DNA from: Gemmobacter serpentinus
GTDB taxonomy: Bacteria; Pseudomonadota; Alphaproteobacteria; Rhodobacterales; Rhodobacteraceae
Length of the DNA: 64,000 nucleotides
Direction: 5' to 3'
Assembly: GCF_008973825.1 (NCBI RefSeq)
Contig: NZ_WCHR01000010.1
Location: 1 to 64,000 of the forward strand
Both the position numbers and the translations under genes were made by a program. This document shows positions 20,220 through 27,913 of the stretch, piece by piece. The notes under the pieces are model-generated. The model worked only from the letters and a program-made list of their open reading frames with translations. It was not told the DNA's origin and made no database searches. The first letter of the stretch is position 1. Each line of letters starts with the position of its first letter.

Positions 20220-20666
20220 ATGCGCAAGCTGCTGATCCTGCTGGCCTTCCTTGCAACGCCCGCCTTTGCGGTGCAGCCCGACGAGATCCTGCCCGATCCG
20301 GCGCTGGAATCGCGGGCGCGCGAAATATCCAAGCTGCTGCGCTGCCCGGTCTGTCAGGGCGAGAATATCGATGACAGCAATGCGGTGATCAGCCGTGACC
20401 TGCGCATTCTGGTGCGCGAGCGGCTGGTTGCGGGTGACAGCGACGATCAGGTGATCGATTTCGTGGTCGATCGCTATGGCGAATATGTGCTGTTCAAGCC
20501 GCGCGCCAGCGGGGCGAACTGGGTCTTGTGGCTTGCCGGACCGGGGATGCTGGTGCTGGGTGGCGGCATGGCCTGGATCTGGCTGCGCGGGCGCAGGCAG
20601 GCCGTCCCGCCCGAGGCGCTGACCCCGGAGGAAGAGGCGCGGCTGCGCGAGATCTTGAAAGAGTGA
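20220..20666 (+). CDS. ccmH: Cytochrome c biogenesis protein CcmH
   Basis: A 148-residue protein: signal peptide (MRKLLILLAFLATPAFAV), periplasmic thiol domain with the LRCPVCQGENIDDSNA motif, one C-terminal membrane helix (WVLWLAGPGMLVLGGGMAWIW) and a short cytoplasmic tail. The two cysteines reduce the CXXCH of apocytochrome c before heme attachment. It starts 4 bp after the ccmF stop. There is no fused TPR (CcmI) domain. An in-frame upstream ATG at 20190 lies inside ccmF and would spoil the signal peptide. Confidence 0.94.
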   Translation: MRKLLILLAFLATPAFAVQPDEILPDPALESRAREISKLLRCPVCQGENIDDSNAVISRDLRILVRERLVAGDSDDQVIDFVVDRYGEYVLFKPRASGANWVLWLAGPGMLVLGGGMAWIWLRGRRQAVPPEALTPEEEARLREILKE

Positions 20667-20730
20667 CGCGCCGTTCCGGTTGCCCCAGACGGCCCGGCCC
20701 TTAGGCTTGCCCGCAAAAGGGAGGCTTGCC

Positions 20731-21504
20731 ATGGATCCGGTCCTGCTGACGGTCGAGAACGATATTGCCACGATCACGCTCAATCGCCCGGAGGTGATGA
20801 ACGCGCTGTCTTCGGAACTGCGGTTGCAGATGCGCGCGGCGATTGCCCGGGCCGAGCTTGAGGCGCGGGTGATCGTGATCACCGGCGCCGGGCGCGCTTT
20901 CTGTTCGGGGCAGGATCTGGCCGATGCGCAACGCCTTGGCCGCGATGTGCCGTTCGAGGCGATCCTGAATGAAGAATATGTGCCGCTGCTGAATGCGATC
21001 TATGATTGCCGCCTGCCGACCATTGCTGCGGTGAATGGGGCGGCAGCGGGCGCGGGGGCCAATCTGGCGCTGGCGGCGGATGTGGTGATCGCCACGGAAA
21101 GCGCGAGTTTCATTCAGGCCTTCACCCGGATCGGGCTGATCCCGGATGCCGGCGGCACCTGGTGGTTGCCGCGCCAGATCGGGGCGGCGCGGGCGATGGG
21201 GGCCTGTCTCTTCGCCGACAAGGTCAGCGCAAGGCAGGCCGAAAGCTGGGGCATGATCTATGAATGCGTGGCCGATGACGGCTTTGCCGCAAGGGTGGCG
21301 GAACGCGCGGCGCATCTGGCGCAGGGGCCAACCGCCGCTTACGCCGCGTTGAAGCAGGCGCTGCGCGGATCACTGTCCAATGATCTGCCCAGGCAATTGG
21401 CGCTGGAGGCAAGGCTGCAAGGGGCTGCCGGCCAGACCGAGGATTTCCGTGAAGGTGTGGCGGCTTTTCTTGAAAAGCGCGCGCCCCGGTTCAAGGGCGC
21501 ATGA
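20731..21504 (+). CDS. Enoyl-CoA hydratase/isomerase family, PaaG-like
   Basis: A 257-residue crotonase-fold protein. Closest in my memory to PaaG, the 1,2-epoxyphenylacetyl-CoA isomerase: it has GRAFCSGQDLADA, NGAAAGAGANLALAADVVIA, the segment FTRIGLIPDAGGTWWLPR, and the terminal DFREGVAAFLEKRAPRFKG. The oxyanion-hole glycines and the catalytic Asp region are intact. No other phenylacetate genes are adjacent, so it may be an orphan isomerase or a general enoyl-CoA hydratase. AAAAGGGAGG precedes the ATG. A strong terminator follows. Confidence 0.8.
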   Translation: MDPVLLTVENDIATITLNRPEVMNALSSELRLQMRAAIARAELEARVIVITGAGRAFCSGQDLADAQRLGRDVPFEAILNEEYVPLLNAIYDCRLPTIAAVNGAAAGAGANLALAADVVIATESASFIQAFTRIGLIPDAGGTWWLPRQIGAARAMGACLFADKVSARQAESWGMIYECVADDGFAARVAERAAHLAQGPTAAYAALKQALRGSLSNDLPRQLALEARLQGAAGQTEDFREGVAAFLEKRAPRFKGA

Positions 21505-21532
21505 CCATCTCGACTTTGATCTGCCAGCAAAA

Positions 21533-21566
21533 ACAAAGGCCCCCGGTATGAACCGGGGGCCTTTGT
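21533..21566. terminator. Bidirectional terminator between the isomerase gene and ilvN
   Basis: Perfect 15-bp stem ACAAAGGCCCCCGGT / ACCGGGGGCCTTTGT with loop ATGA, between convergent genes. Confidence 0.85.
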
Positions 21567-21581
21567 GTTCTTGATCAGGCC

Positions 21582-22142
21582 TCAGACGCCGCGCGACAGG
21601 GCAGCAACGCCGGTGCGGGCGATCTCGCTCAGCCCCAGCGGGCGCAGCAATTCGGCGAAGGCGTCGATCTTTTCCGGCGTGCCGGTCATCTCGAAGACGA
21701 AACTTTCCAGCGTGCTGTCGACCACCTTGGCGCGGAAGATCTCGCACAGGCGCAGCGCCTCGATCCGGGCATCGCCCTTGCCCGCCACCTTGATCAGCGC
21801 CAGTTCGCGCTGCACGCTGGGGCCTTCCACCGTCAGGTCATGTACGGCATGGACCGGCACCAGCCGACCCAGTTGCGCCTTGATCTGTTCGATCACCTGC
21901 GGCGTGCCGCGCGTCACGATGGTGATGCGCGAGCGGTGCCCCTCGTGATCGACCTCGGCCACGGTCAGGCTGTCGATATTGTAGCCCCGGCCCGAAAACA
22001 GCCCGATCACCCGTGCCAGCACGCCGCTTTCATTGGCGACGATGACGGCCAGCGTGTGGCTTTCGATCACTTCGGCATAGGGGTCGCGAAGCTCATAGGC
22101 GGAATGGCTCACCGAGCCTTTTTTGATATTGAGTGCGGACAT
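21582..22142 (-). CDS. ilvN: Acetolactate synthase regulatory (small) subunit
   Basis: A 186-residue ACT-domain protein. The first half has the ACT signature HTLAVIVANESGVLARVIGLFSGRGYNIDS, where valine binds at the dimer interface for feedback inhibition; the second half is the activation domain (SFVFEMTGTPEKIDAFAELLRPLG). The length fits the long IlvH-type subunit. It is the last gene of the operon ilvB - unknown gene - ilvN. Its ATG overlaps the stop of the unknown gene by one base, so translation is coupled to that gene rather than directly to ilvB. Confidence 0.95.
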   Translation of the reverse strand: MSALNIKKGSVSHSAYELRDPYAEVIESHTLAVIVANESGVLARVIGLFSGRGYNIDSLTVAEVDHEGHRSRITIVTRGTPQVIEQIKAQLGRLVPVHAVHDLTVEGPSVQRELALIKVAGKGDARIEALRLCEIFRAKVVDSTLESFVFEMTGTPEKIDAFAELLRPLGLSEIARTGVAALSRGV

Positions 22143-22627
22143 CAGTTTTCCCTGACACGCTTGATTTCTGGGGTCGCGTCGATCATCTGGCCAATGGCCG
22201 CGGCGATCTTGTCGTTAAAGGCCTGCAAGGCCGGATCGTGAAAGAACCGTGCCTTGAAACCGGGTTGAGCCTTGACCCCGACAATATGACTGAGGCCATC
22301 TTCTGTCGCGTCTGCTTCGTCATAGTTGCAGCATGTGACCATGACCTTGCCGCCGCTCGGAGCCTGCAGAAGAAGCACGCGCCCGAAGTCTGCGGCATAG
22401 TTATCGTCGGGGTTCAGGCCAGCCTGTCGCAGCCCGGCCTCAAGCCAGGCGGCAAGCTCCTTGGCAAAAACACCCTCCTGAATATAGTCATCCTGTTCGT
22501 CTGGAGTGAGGTTTCGCTCATGTGCTTCAAGCTCGGCTTCCGACATGCCGTCGATCCTGGCTTCTCCGGCGGTCCGCCGGAAAAGCGCTGTTTCGATAAA
22601 GAATTCAGCCTCGCTATATCGGGTCAC
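22142..22627 (-). CDS. Unknown 161-residue protein inside the acetolactate synthase operon
   Basis: I do not recognise this protein. It is soluble, acidic (TPDEQDDYIQE, GMSEAELEAHE), has no signal or membrane segment, and ends in a helical part (FNDKIAAAIGQMIDATPEIKRV). It starts with GTG overlapping the ilvB stop by 4 bases (GTGA) and its stop overlaps the ilvN ATG by one base, so it is tightly coupled with both. In most bacteria ilvB and ilvN are directly adjacent. Its codon use looks less G/C-biased than its neighbours, which suggests acquisition. It could be a stress or interaction protein; no function can be assigned. Confidence 0.8.
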   Translation of the reverse strand: MTRYSEAEFFIETALFRRTAGEARIDGMSEAELEAHERNLTPDEQDDYIQEGVFAKELAAWLEAGLRQAGLNPDDNYAADFGRVLLLQAPSGGKVMVTCCNYDEADATEDGLSHIVGVKAQPGFKARFFHDPALQAFNDKIAAAIGQMIDATPEIKRVREN

Positions 22628-24390
22628 ACCAGCACCGCGCCGCCAGCCTTGATGACACCTTGCGTATCGGCCTCGCCCAGCAGCATCTCGTTATGCGGCT
22701 TGCCCGACGGGATCATCGGGAAGCAGTTCTCATGCTTCTCAACGAGGCAATCGAAGATCACCGGGCCGTCATAGCGGATCATTTCCATGATCGCGTCATC
22801 CAGATCCTTGGGGTCAGAGCATTTGATGCCCTTGCAGCCAAAGGCCTCGGCCAGTTTCACGAAATCGGGCAGGCTTTCCGACCAGGAATGCGAATAGCGT
22901 TCGCCATGCAGCAATTCTTGCCACTGGCGCACCATGCCGAGGCGTTCGTTGTTCAGGATGAACTGCTTGACCGGGGCGCGAAACTGCATCGCCGTGCCCA
23001 TTTCCTGCATGTTCATCAGCCAGGACGCCTCGCCGGCGACGTTGATGACCAAGGCCTCCGGGTGGGCGATCTGCACGCCGATCGAAGCGGGCAGGCCATA
23101 GCCCATGGTGCCGAGGCCACCCGAGGTCATCCAGCGGTTCGGATCTTCAAAGCCCAGGAATTGTGCCGCCCACATCTGGTGCTGGCCCACTTCGGTGGTG
23201 ATGTATCGATCCATGCCCTTGGTCAAAGCCTCAAGCCGCTGCAATGCGTATTGCGGCTTGATGGTCTTGGTCGAAGGCTTGTAGTCGAGGCAGTTCACCG
23301 CCTGCCATTCCTTGATCTGCGCCCACCATTTGGCCAGACCTTCCTTGTTCACCTTGCGGCCACGCGATTTCCAGATCCGCAGCATGTCTTCCAGAACATG
23401 GCCGACATCGCCGATGATCGGCACCTCCACCCGCACCACCTTGTTGATCGAGGACGGGTCGATATCGATATGCGCCTTCACCGAATTCGGGCTGAAATCA
23501 GCCAGCCGTCCGGTGATCCGGTCGTCAAAGCGCGCGCCTATATTGATCATCAGGTCGCAGCCATGCATGGCCAGATTGGCTTCATAGAGACCGTGCATCC
23601 CCAACATGCCGAGCCAGGCCTTGCCCGATGCCGGATAGGCCCCCAGACCCATCAGGGTCGAGGTGATCGGAACGCCCGTGGCCTCGACCAGTTCGCGCAG
23701 CAACTGGCTTGCGGCCGGGCCGGAATTGATCACGCCACCACCGGTATAGAACAGCGGGCGTTCGGCGGTTTCCAGCAGCTCCACCAGCCGGGTGATCTGG
23801 TCCAGATCCCCCTTCAGCTTGGGCTGGTAATGCGAGGGCTTGACCTTTTCCCTTGCCACATAATCGGCGGTGGCAAACTGCACATCTTTCGGGATGTCGA
23901 TCAGCACCGGACCCGGACGGCCCGAGGTCGCGACATGGAAAGCGGTGTGGATGGTTTCGGCCAGCCGTTCGGTATCCTTCACCAGCCAGTTCATCTTGGT
24001 GCAGGGGCGGGTGATGCCCACGGTATCGGCCTCCTGGAAGCCGTCCGTGCCGATCATGAAGGTCGGCACCTGGCCCGACAGCACCACCAGCGGGATGCTG
24101 TCCAGCAGCGCATCGGTCAACCCCGTCACCGCATTGGTCGCACCCGGGCCAGATGTCACCAGCGCCACACCGGGCTTGCCGGTGGAACGGGCATAGCCCT
24201 CTGCCATATGGATGGCACCTTGTTCGTGACGGACGAGAATGTGGCGAATGTCGTTTTGCTGGAAGATCTCGTCATAGATCGGAAGCACCGCGCCGCCGGG
24301 ATAGCCGAAGACAACCTCGACCCCCTGATCCTTCAGCGCCTTCACGATCATCTTCGCACCCGACATGGTGCTCGCATTCGCCTTGGTCAT
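22624..24390 (-). CDS. ilvB: Acetolactate synthase catalytic (large) subunit
   Basis: A 588-residue ThDP enzyme making acetolactate and acetohydroxybutyrate for valine, leucine and isoleucine. It has the catalytic glutamate in VRHEQGAIHMAEGYAR, the stretch VTSGPGATNAVTGL, and the C-terminal ThDP domain. The diphosphate-binding signature, usually GDG-N(20-30)-NN, reads AGEASWLMNMQEM here, with Glu for the first acidic residue, followed by the expected LNNERLGMVRQW. The start at 24390 has GGAAGAG upstream; the frame is open to 24477 but that part is the attenuator leader. Expression is controlled by the leader peptide and terminator just upstream. Confidence 0.95.
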   Translation of the reverse strand: MTKANASTMSGAKMIVKALKDQGVEVVFGYPGGAVLPIYDEIFQQNDIRHILVRHEQGAIHMAEGYARSTGKPGVALVTSGPGATNAVTGLTDALLDSIPLVVLSGQVPTFMIGTDGFQEADTVGITRPCTKMNWLVKDTERLAETIHTAFHVATSGRPGPVLIDIPKDVQFATADYVAREKVKPSHYQPKLKGDLDQITRLVELLETAERPLFYTGGGVINSGPAASQLLRELVEATGVPITSTLMGLGAYPASGKAWLGMLGMHGLYEANLAMHGCDLMINIGARFDDRITGRLADFSPNSVKAHIDIDPSSINKVVRVEVPIIGDVGHVLEDMLRIWKSRGRKVNKEGLAKWWAQIKEWQAVNCLDYKPSTKTIKPQYALQRLEALTKGMDRYITTEVGQHQMWAAQFLGFEDPNRWMTSGGLGTMGYGLPASIGVQIAHPEALVINVAGEASWLMNMQEMGTAMQFRAPVKQFILNNERLGMVRQWQELLHGERYSHSWSESLPDFVKLAEAFGCKGIKCSDPKDLDDAIMEMIRYDGPVIFDCLVEKHENCFPMIPSGKPHNEMLLGEADTQGVIKAGGAVLV

Positions 24391-24432
24391 GTTCTCTTCC
24401 TCTGGGCCGCCACGCGCGGCTGGCTGGATACG

Positions 24433-24463
24433 AAAAAGCCCCCGGGAGGTTTTCCGCGGGGGC
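24433..24463 (-). terminator. Attenuator terminator of the ilv operon
   Basis: On the minus strand, a GC-rich hairpin (arms 24457-24463 and 24438-24444, with a further GG/CC pair inside) is followed by TTTTT (24433-24437), 42 bp before the ilvB start. It lies within the 5' leader, so it acts before ilvB. Confidence 0.8.
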
Positions 24464-24506
24464 GCATGGGGAACCATTATGGTTTGCCGTTACCGGCCCA
24501 TGCGCC
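24461..24506 (-). promoter_or_regulatory. Antiterminator pairing in the ilv leader
   Basis: GGCGCATGGG (minus strand, 24497-24506, inside codons 11-14 of the leader peptide) is exactly complementary to CCCATGCGCC (24461-24470). The latter overlaps the first bases of the terminator's 5' arm. Pairing should prevent the terminator; a ribosome reaching the leader stop would block it. Confidence 0.65.
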
Positions 24507-24537
24507 TTTCCCCTACGATGACGAGAAGCGCGATCAT
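24490..24537 (-). CDS. ilv operon leader peptide
   Basis: A 15-residue open frame, MIALLVIVGERRMGR, ending in TAA. Codons 2 and 4-8 are ATC, CTT, CTC, GTC, ATC, GTA, that is isoleucine, two leucines, valine, isoleucine and valine in a row apart from one alanine. A strong GGGAGGGGAAGG ribosome site sits just upstream. It lies 100 bp before the ilvB hairpin and start, with a good promoter upstream. This is the layout of attenuation by branched-chain aminoacyl-tRNA supply: stalling at these codons leaves the antiterminator arm free. It is too short to be found by normal gene calling. Confidence 0.8.
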   Translation of the reverse strand: MIALLVIVGERRMGR

Positions 24538-24572
24538 CGCCTTCCCCTCCCTTGAGCGTTTCGATGAGCCGG

Positions 24573-24601
24573 ACCTTATGGGGCTGAAACCGGAGCGTCA
24601 A
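24573..24601 (-). promoter_or_regulatory. ilv operon promoter
   Basis: On the minus strand TTGACG (24596-24601), a 17-bp spacer and TAAGGT (24573-24578), about 36 bp before the leader-peptide ATG. Confidence 0.55.
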
Positions 24602-24833
24602 TGCCAAATCGACAGGTAATGTGTCGTTTGTGGTGTTAAATTCACATCTTTATTTCGTTTCTGGTGCAAAAATAGAAATATCATGAAATTCATGTGGTGT
24701 GTCGCGTCTCTTGTGCGCTTGATGACGGCCCTGAGTCGACATCGAGCCGCCAGTGATGCGGGCAGGGGCTGGACCTTGCCCGGGTTTCGGGCTTTTCATG
24801 GCGCACCGGCGGACCCGCCTGGAGGAGAGACCC

Positions 24834-25436
24834 ATGAAACTATACTACACGCCCGGTGCCTGTTCGCTGGCCTCGCATATCGCGCTGCGTGAAACCGGCG
24901 CGCCGTTTGAACTGGTCAAGGTGGATCTGCGCGCCAAGACGATGGCGGAGGGCGCGAATTTCCTGACCGTCTCGCCGCGCGGTGCGGTGCCGGTGCTGGA
25001 GCTGGATGACGGCGCGGTGCTGACGGAATGTGTGGCCATCATGCAGTATGTGACAGACAGCCTGACGCCGGGCGTTCTACCCGCCACGGGCACCCTGGCA
25101 CGAGCGCGCTTGCAAGAGATGCTGAATTTCATCGCGACCGAGGTGCATAAGGTTGCCGCGCCGATGTTCCACCCGATGAAGGATGAGGCCAAGGCCGCGC
25201 AACTGGCGCTGCTGGATAAGCGGCTGCAGGTGATCGAGGACCGGCTGTCGGATGGCCGTGCCTTCCTTGGCGGTGCGGATTATTCGATTGCCGATGGCTA
25301 TTTCTTCACCATCACCAATTGGTCGCGGCTGATCGGGCATGACCTGTCGCGCTATCCCAATATTCTTGCGCTGCGCGAGCGGGTGGGGCAACGCCCGGCG
25401 GTGCAGGCGGCCCTGAAGGCCGAAGGCCTGATCTGA
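24834..25436 (+). CDS. gst: Beta-class glutathione S-transferase
   Basis: A 200-residue GST. The N-terminal thioredoxin-fold domain starts MKLYYTPGACSLASHIALRE with Tyr5 and the beta-class catalytic Cys10; PRGAVPVLELDDG holds the cis-proline. The C-terminal helical domain has NFIATEVHKVAAPMFHP and ends KAEGLI. It matches the Proteus/E. coli beta GST pattern throughout. It conjugates or reduces electrophiles with glutathione in the cytosol. GGAGGAGA precedes the ATG. The 232 bp upstream (24602-24833) hold AT-rich promoter-like DNA including CATGAAATTCATG. The last codons are the seed of a tandem repeat running past the stop. Confidence 0.93.
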   Translation: MKLYYTPGACSLASHIALRETGAPFELVKVDLRAKTMAEGANFLTVSPRGAVPVLELDDGAVLTECVAIMQYVTDSLTPGVLPATGTLARARLQEMLNFIATEVHKVAAPMFHPMKDEAKAAQLALLDKRLQVIEDRLSDGRAFLGGADYSIADGYFFTITNWSRLIGHDLSRYPNILALRERVGQRPAVQAALKAEGLI

Positions 25437-25585
25437 CACAGGCACCAGGCCGAACGCCTGATCTGATAGTGGCACCAAGCCGAAGGCCTAATCCGATAAG
25501 TGCACGCGGCCGAAGGCCTGATCTGATAAGGGCACCCGGCCGAAGGTTGATCTGAAACTGCCTATGGCTGAAGTCCGATCTGGTT
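25411..25585 (+). repeat. 30-bp tandem repeats derived from the gst 3' end
   Basis: Starting with the last codons of gst, a 30-bp unit recurs about five times (25411, 25441, 25471, 25501, 25531, with a worn copy from about 25559). The common core is GCCGAAGGCCTGATCTGA, which is the gst coding sequence for A-E-G-L-I-stop. Period 30 keeps the reading frame, so each copy repeats the stop. Later copies carry substitutions and small deletions. Confidence 0.9.
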
Positions 25586-25646
25586 CCAGGCCTTTGGCCG
25601 GCGCAAAGGGAAAGCCGCTAACGCCAGGTTCGGGCCTTGTGCCATG

Positions 25647-25671
25647 AAAAAGGGCGCCCAAAGGGGCGCCC
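25647..25671 (-). terminator. Terminator of the M23-bactofilin operon
   Basis: 8-bp stem GGGCGCCC / GGGCGCCC with a four-base loop, followed by TTTTT on the minus strand, 38 bp past the bactofilin stop. Confidence 0.85.
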
Positions 25672-25709
25672 GCATTCTTCGCCGGGGTGACAGGCACCCA
25701 AGCCGTCTG

Positions 25710-26189
25710 TCACTCGGCCTTCGGGCCGGCAATCGCCTTCACGCCGTTCAGCGGATCGTCCTGACGCTGCACCGACCCTTCGAAATGCGCCCCGCTTTCG
25801 ATGGCGATGGTCTTGTGGATGATGTCACCCTCGACCCGCGCGGTAGAGGTGAGGCGGACCTTTAGGCCGCGCACGCGGCCGATCACGCGGCCATTCACCA
25901 CGATATCATCGGCGACGATCTCGCCGCGGATGGTGGCGGTTTCGCCAACCGTCAGCAGATGGGCGCGGATATCGCCCTCAACGGTGCCTTCGACCTGAAT
26001 GTCGCCGGTGGTTTTCAGATTGCCGACAACCGTCAGATCCGAGGACAGGACCGAGGCATTGGGCTTGGCCTTGCTGGCGGAGGTGCCGAAATCCATGGCG
26101 GGTTTGGTGGCGGGCAGCTCCGGGGCTTTCGGCTTGTCAGCCTCAACCTGTTTCGGACCGGGTTCGTTGATTCTGGATTTAGAAAACAT
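25710..26189 (-). CDS. Bactofilin
   Basis: A 159-residue bactofilin: a flexible proline/lysine-rich N-terminus (about 1-45), then a right-handed beta-helix core from SSDLTVVGNLKTTGDIQVEG to GAHFEGSVQR with regularly spaced hydrophobic and glycine positions, and a short tail. Bactofilins polymerise without nucleotide at the membrane and place cell-wall enzymes. The gene overlaps the end of the M23 peptidase gene by 11 bp, a pairing known from alphaproteobacterial morphogenesis loci in which the peptidase is the bactofilin client. Confidence 0.93.
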   Translation of the reverse strand: MFSKSRINEPGPKQVEADKPKAPELPATKPAMDFGTSASKAKPNASVLSSDLTVVGNLKTTGDIQVEGTVEGDIRAHLLTVGETATIRGEIVADDIVVNGRVIGRVRGLKVRLTSTARVEGDIIHKTIAIESGAHFEGSVQRQDDPLNGVKAIAGPKAE

Positions 26190-27516
26190 CGCTTGCTGCC
26201 TTGATAAAGGTCATCGGGTTAACCGGGCGGCCTCCGACATGAACCTCATAGTGAAGGTGGGTGCCGGTAGACCGGCCTGAATTGCCCATATCACCGATCC
26301 GGTCGCCGCGCGATACCCTTTGGCCGACGGACACGCGGATTTGCGACATATGGGCGAAAAGTGTCTCGACACCGAAGTCGTGGCGGATCTGGACCATGCG
26401 GCCAAAGCCGTTGCCCCAGCCCGCCTTCACCACCACGCCATCGGCGGTGGCGTAAAGCGGCGTGCCATAGGCGCCGGCGAAATCGAGGCCCTGATGCATC
26501 CGGGTGCCCATGCCCTTGGGGTCGCGACGGTAGCCGAAGCCAGAGGTGAAACGGTAGTTCCCCGATGGGATCGGATTGGCGAAAGGTGAGCGCACCGAGG
26601 CCAGCCGGTAAAGGTTCATCCGGTCCAGCCCCTGAAGGATCATATTGGCCCGCGCCTCGTCGGGACTGAGGACCTGCCCCTTGGTCGACACGATCGGCGT
26701 CATCGGCCCGCCTTGCCCGGAATAGCCGCGCCGCACCTGATCGAGCAGGGCATCGGGCGACATGCCGGCTGCGCGGAACATCTTGTCCAGCGGCTCCATT
26801 GACACGGTGACCGCCTCTTCGAGACGGGCAAATATCGCATCATTGCGCAGCTCCAGCTCTTCCTTGGCGCGCTGGATGCGATCAGCCTCGTCGCGGGCGC
26901 TGTCGGCCATCTTCACCATCTCGTCGCGCTCGCGCGCGGTCTGGCCAAGCGCCCCCGACATGATGGAAATGGTGGCCAGCGCATCACGGGCGCGGCCCAG
27001 TTCGGTGGTGGCCCCGGTTTGGGCGGCCAGTTCGGTCGTCGTGCGTTCCAGCGCGGCGCGCGCCTCGTCGCGTTCCAGAATGGTGCGGCGCAGCGTGTTC
27101 TGGATCACGTCGATGCCGGTCTCCAGTTCCTTGCGGCGATCTTCCGATGCCAGCAGCCGCGCCTGCATGTCGCTGACTTCGGCCAAGGCGAGGTTGAAGC
27201 GGTCTTGCGCGCGCGAAGCCTCGTCGGCGCGCAGATCGCGGTCAGTCGACAATGCGGTCAGGCGTTGTTCGAACAGCGCCTGCTGCATCCCGGCCTGATC
27301 CTCGTCGGATCCGGCGGCGATGCTGTCCATCAGGATGATCGACGAGGCGATGAAGGTCCAGGCCATCAACAGTCCGCCGGTGGCCAGAACCAGCGCCTGT
27401 GTCGCCGGGCGCAGGCGGATGAAGCGGGTGCCTTCGTCGGATTTCAGGAACAGGCGTTGTTCCGGCAGCCTTGCCTCAAGGGCGGCATTGATCCGGTAGG
27501 CAAGTCGTGTCAGCAC
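26179..27516 (-). CDS. Membrane-anchored M23 peptidoglycan endopeptidase (LmdC-like)
   Basis: A 445-residue protein: short cytoplasmic N-terminus, one membrane helix (about 43-66), a long coiled coil (about 75-240) and a C-terminal LytM/M23 domain. Zinc ligands are intact: MHQGLDFAG and THLHYEVHV. It should cut peptidoglycan cross-links in the periplasm. The cytoplasmic N-terminus could bind the bactofilin encoded downstream. Start is GTG with GGGGAA eight bases before it. A candidate promoter is at 27655-27683. Confidence 0.92.
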   Translation of the reverse strand: MLTRLAYRINAALEARLPEQRLFLKSDEGTRFIRLRPATQALVLATGGLLMAWTFIASSIILMDSIAAGSDEDQAGMQQALFEQRLTALSTDRDLRADEASRAQDRFNLALAEVSDMQARLLASEDRRKELETGIDVIQNTLRRTILERDEARAALERTTTELAAQTGATTELGRARDALATISIMSGALGQTARERDEMVKMADSARDEADRIQRAKEELELRNDAIFARLEEAVTVSMEPLDKMFRAAGMSPDALLDQVRRGYSGQGGPMTPIVSTKGQVLSPDEARANMILQGLDRMNLYRLASVRSPFANPIPSGNYRFTSGFGYRRDPKGMGTRMHQGLDFAGAYGTPLYATADGVVVKAGWGNGFGRMVQIRHDFGVETLFAHMSQIRVSVGQRVSRGDRIGDMGNSGRSTGTHLHYEVHVGGRPVNPMTFIKAASDVF

Positions 27517-27913
27517 GCGGCGGTTCCCCAGATTTCAGAAGGGGACGCCTGCGCGCCCCGGATCAAACCCCGACCCTGCCGATCTGACACCGCCCATCGA
27601 AGGACAGGTCTATCGGACAGAGGGCGCTCTGTGGCGCCGGATCGTTGGGGCACTGATTAACGGCCCGGGGGGCGGGGCTGCAATAACTTTGGCCGCCTCG
27701 GATCGGCCTTGCCGCGGCAACCGGCAGGTTTCGGCAATATGTTGCCGATCCCGCCGAAGGGGATGGCGGCATTTCCCATGCATGTTGCCATCCGCTTTTC
27801 ACAGGTTCCGATCACAGGGGCCGCTTACATGGTCCGAACCCTGGGCCCGCTTTTCCCCAAGTCCGATCCCCAGACCCGATCAAGATCTCAGGGTCCGAAG
27901 CCATCGGCCTTGC
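27517..27913. other. 397 bp without a convincing gene
   Basis: Small open frames here look like composition noise. The stretch holds a possible minus-strand promoter for the M23 operon (TTGCAG at 27678-27683, 17-bp spacer, TTAATC at 27655-27660) and a small perfect hairpin CGGCAA-TATG-TTGCCG at 27732-27747. Nothing else is supported. Confidence 0.5.

Noticed and set aside
18158-20332. A 724-codon open frame opposite ccmF
   Set aside because: The product is rich in His, Arg, Gln and Pro with no domains. It mirrors ccmF, whose homology is certain. Long antisense frames are expected in GC-rich DNA.
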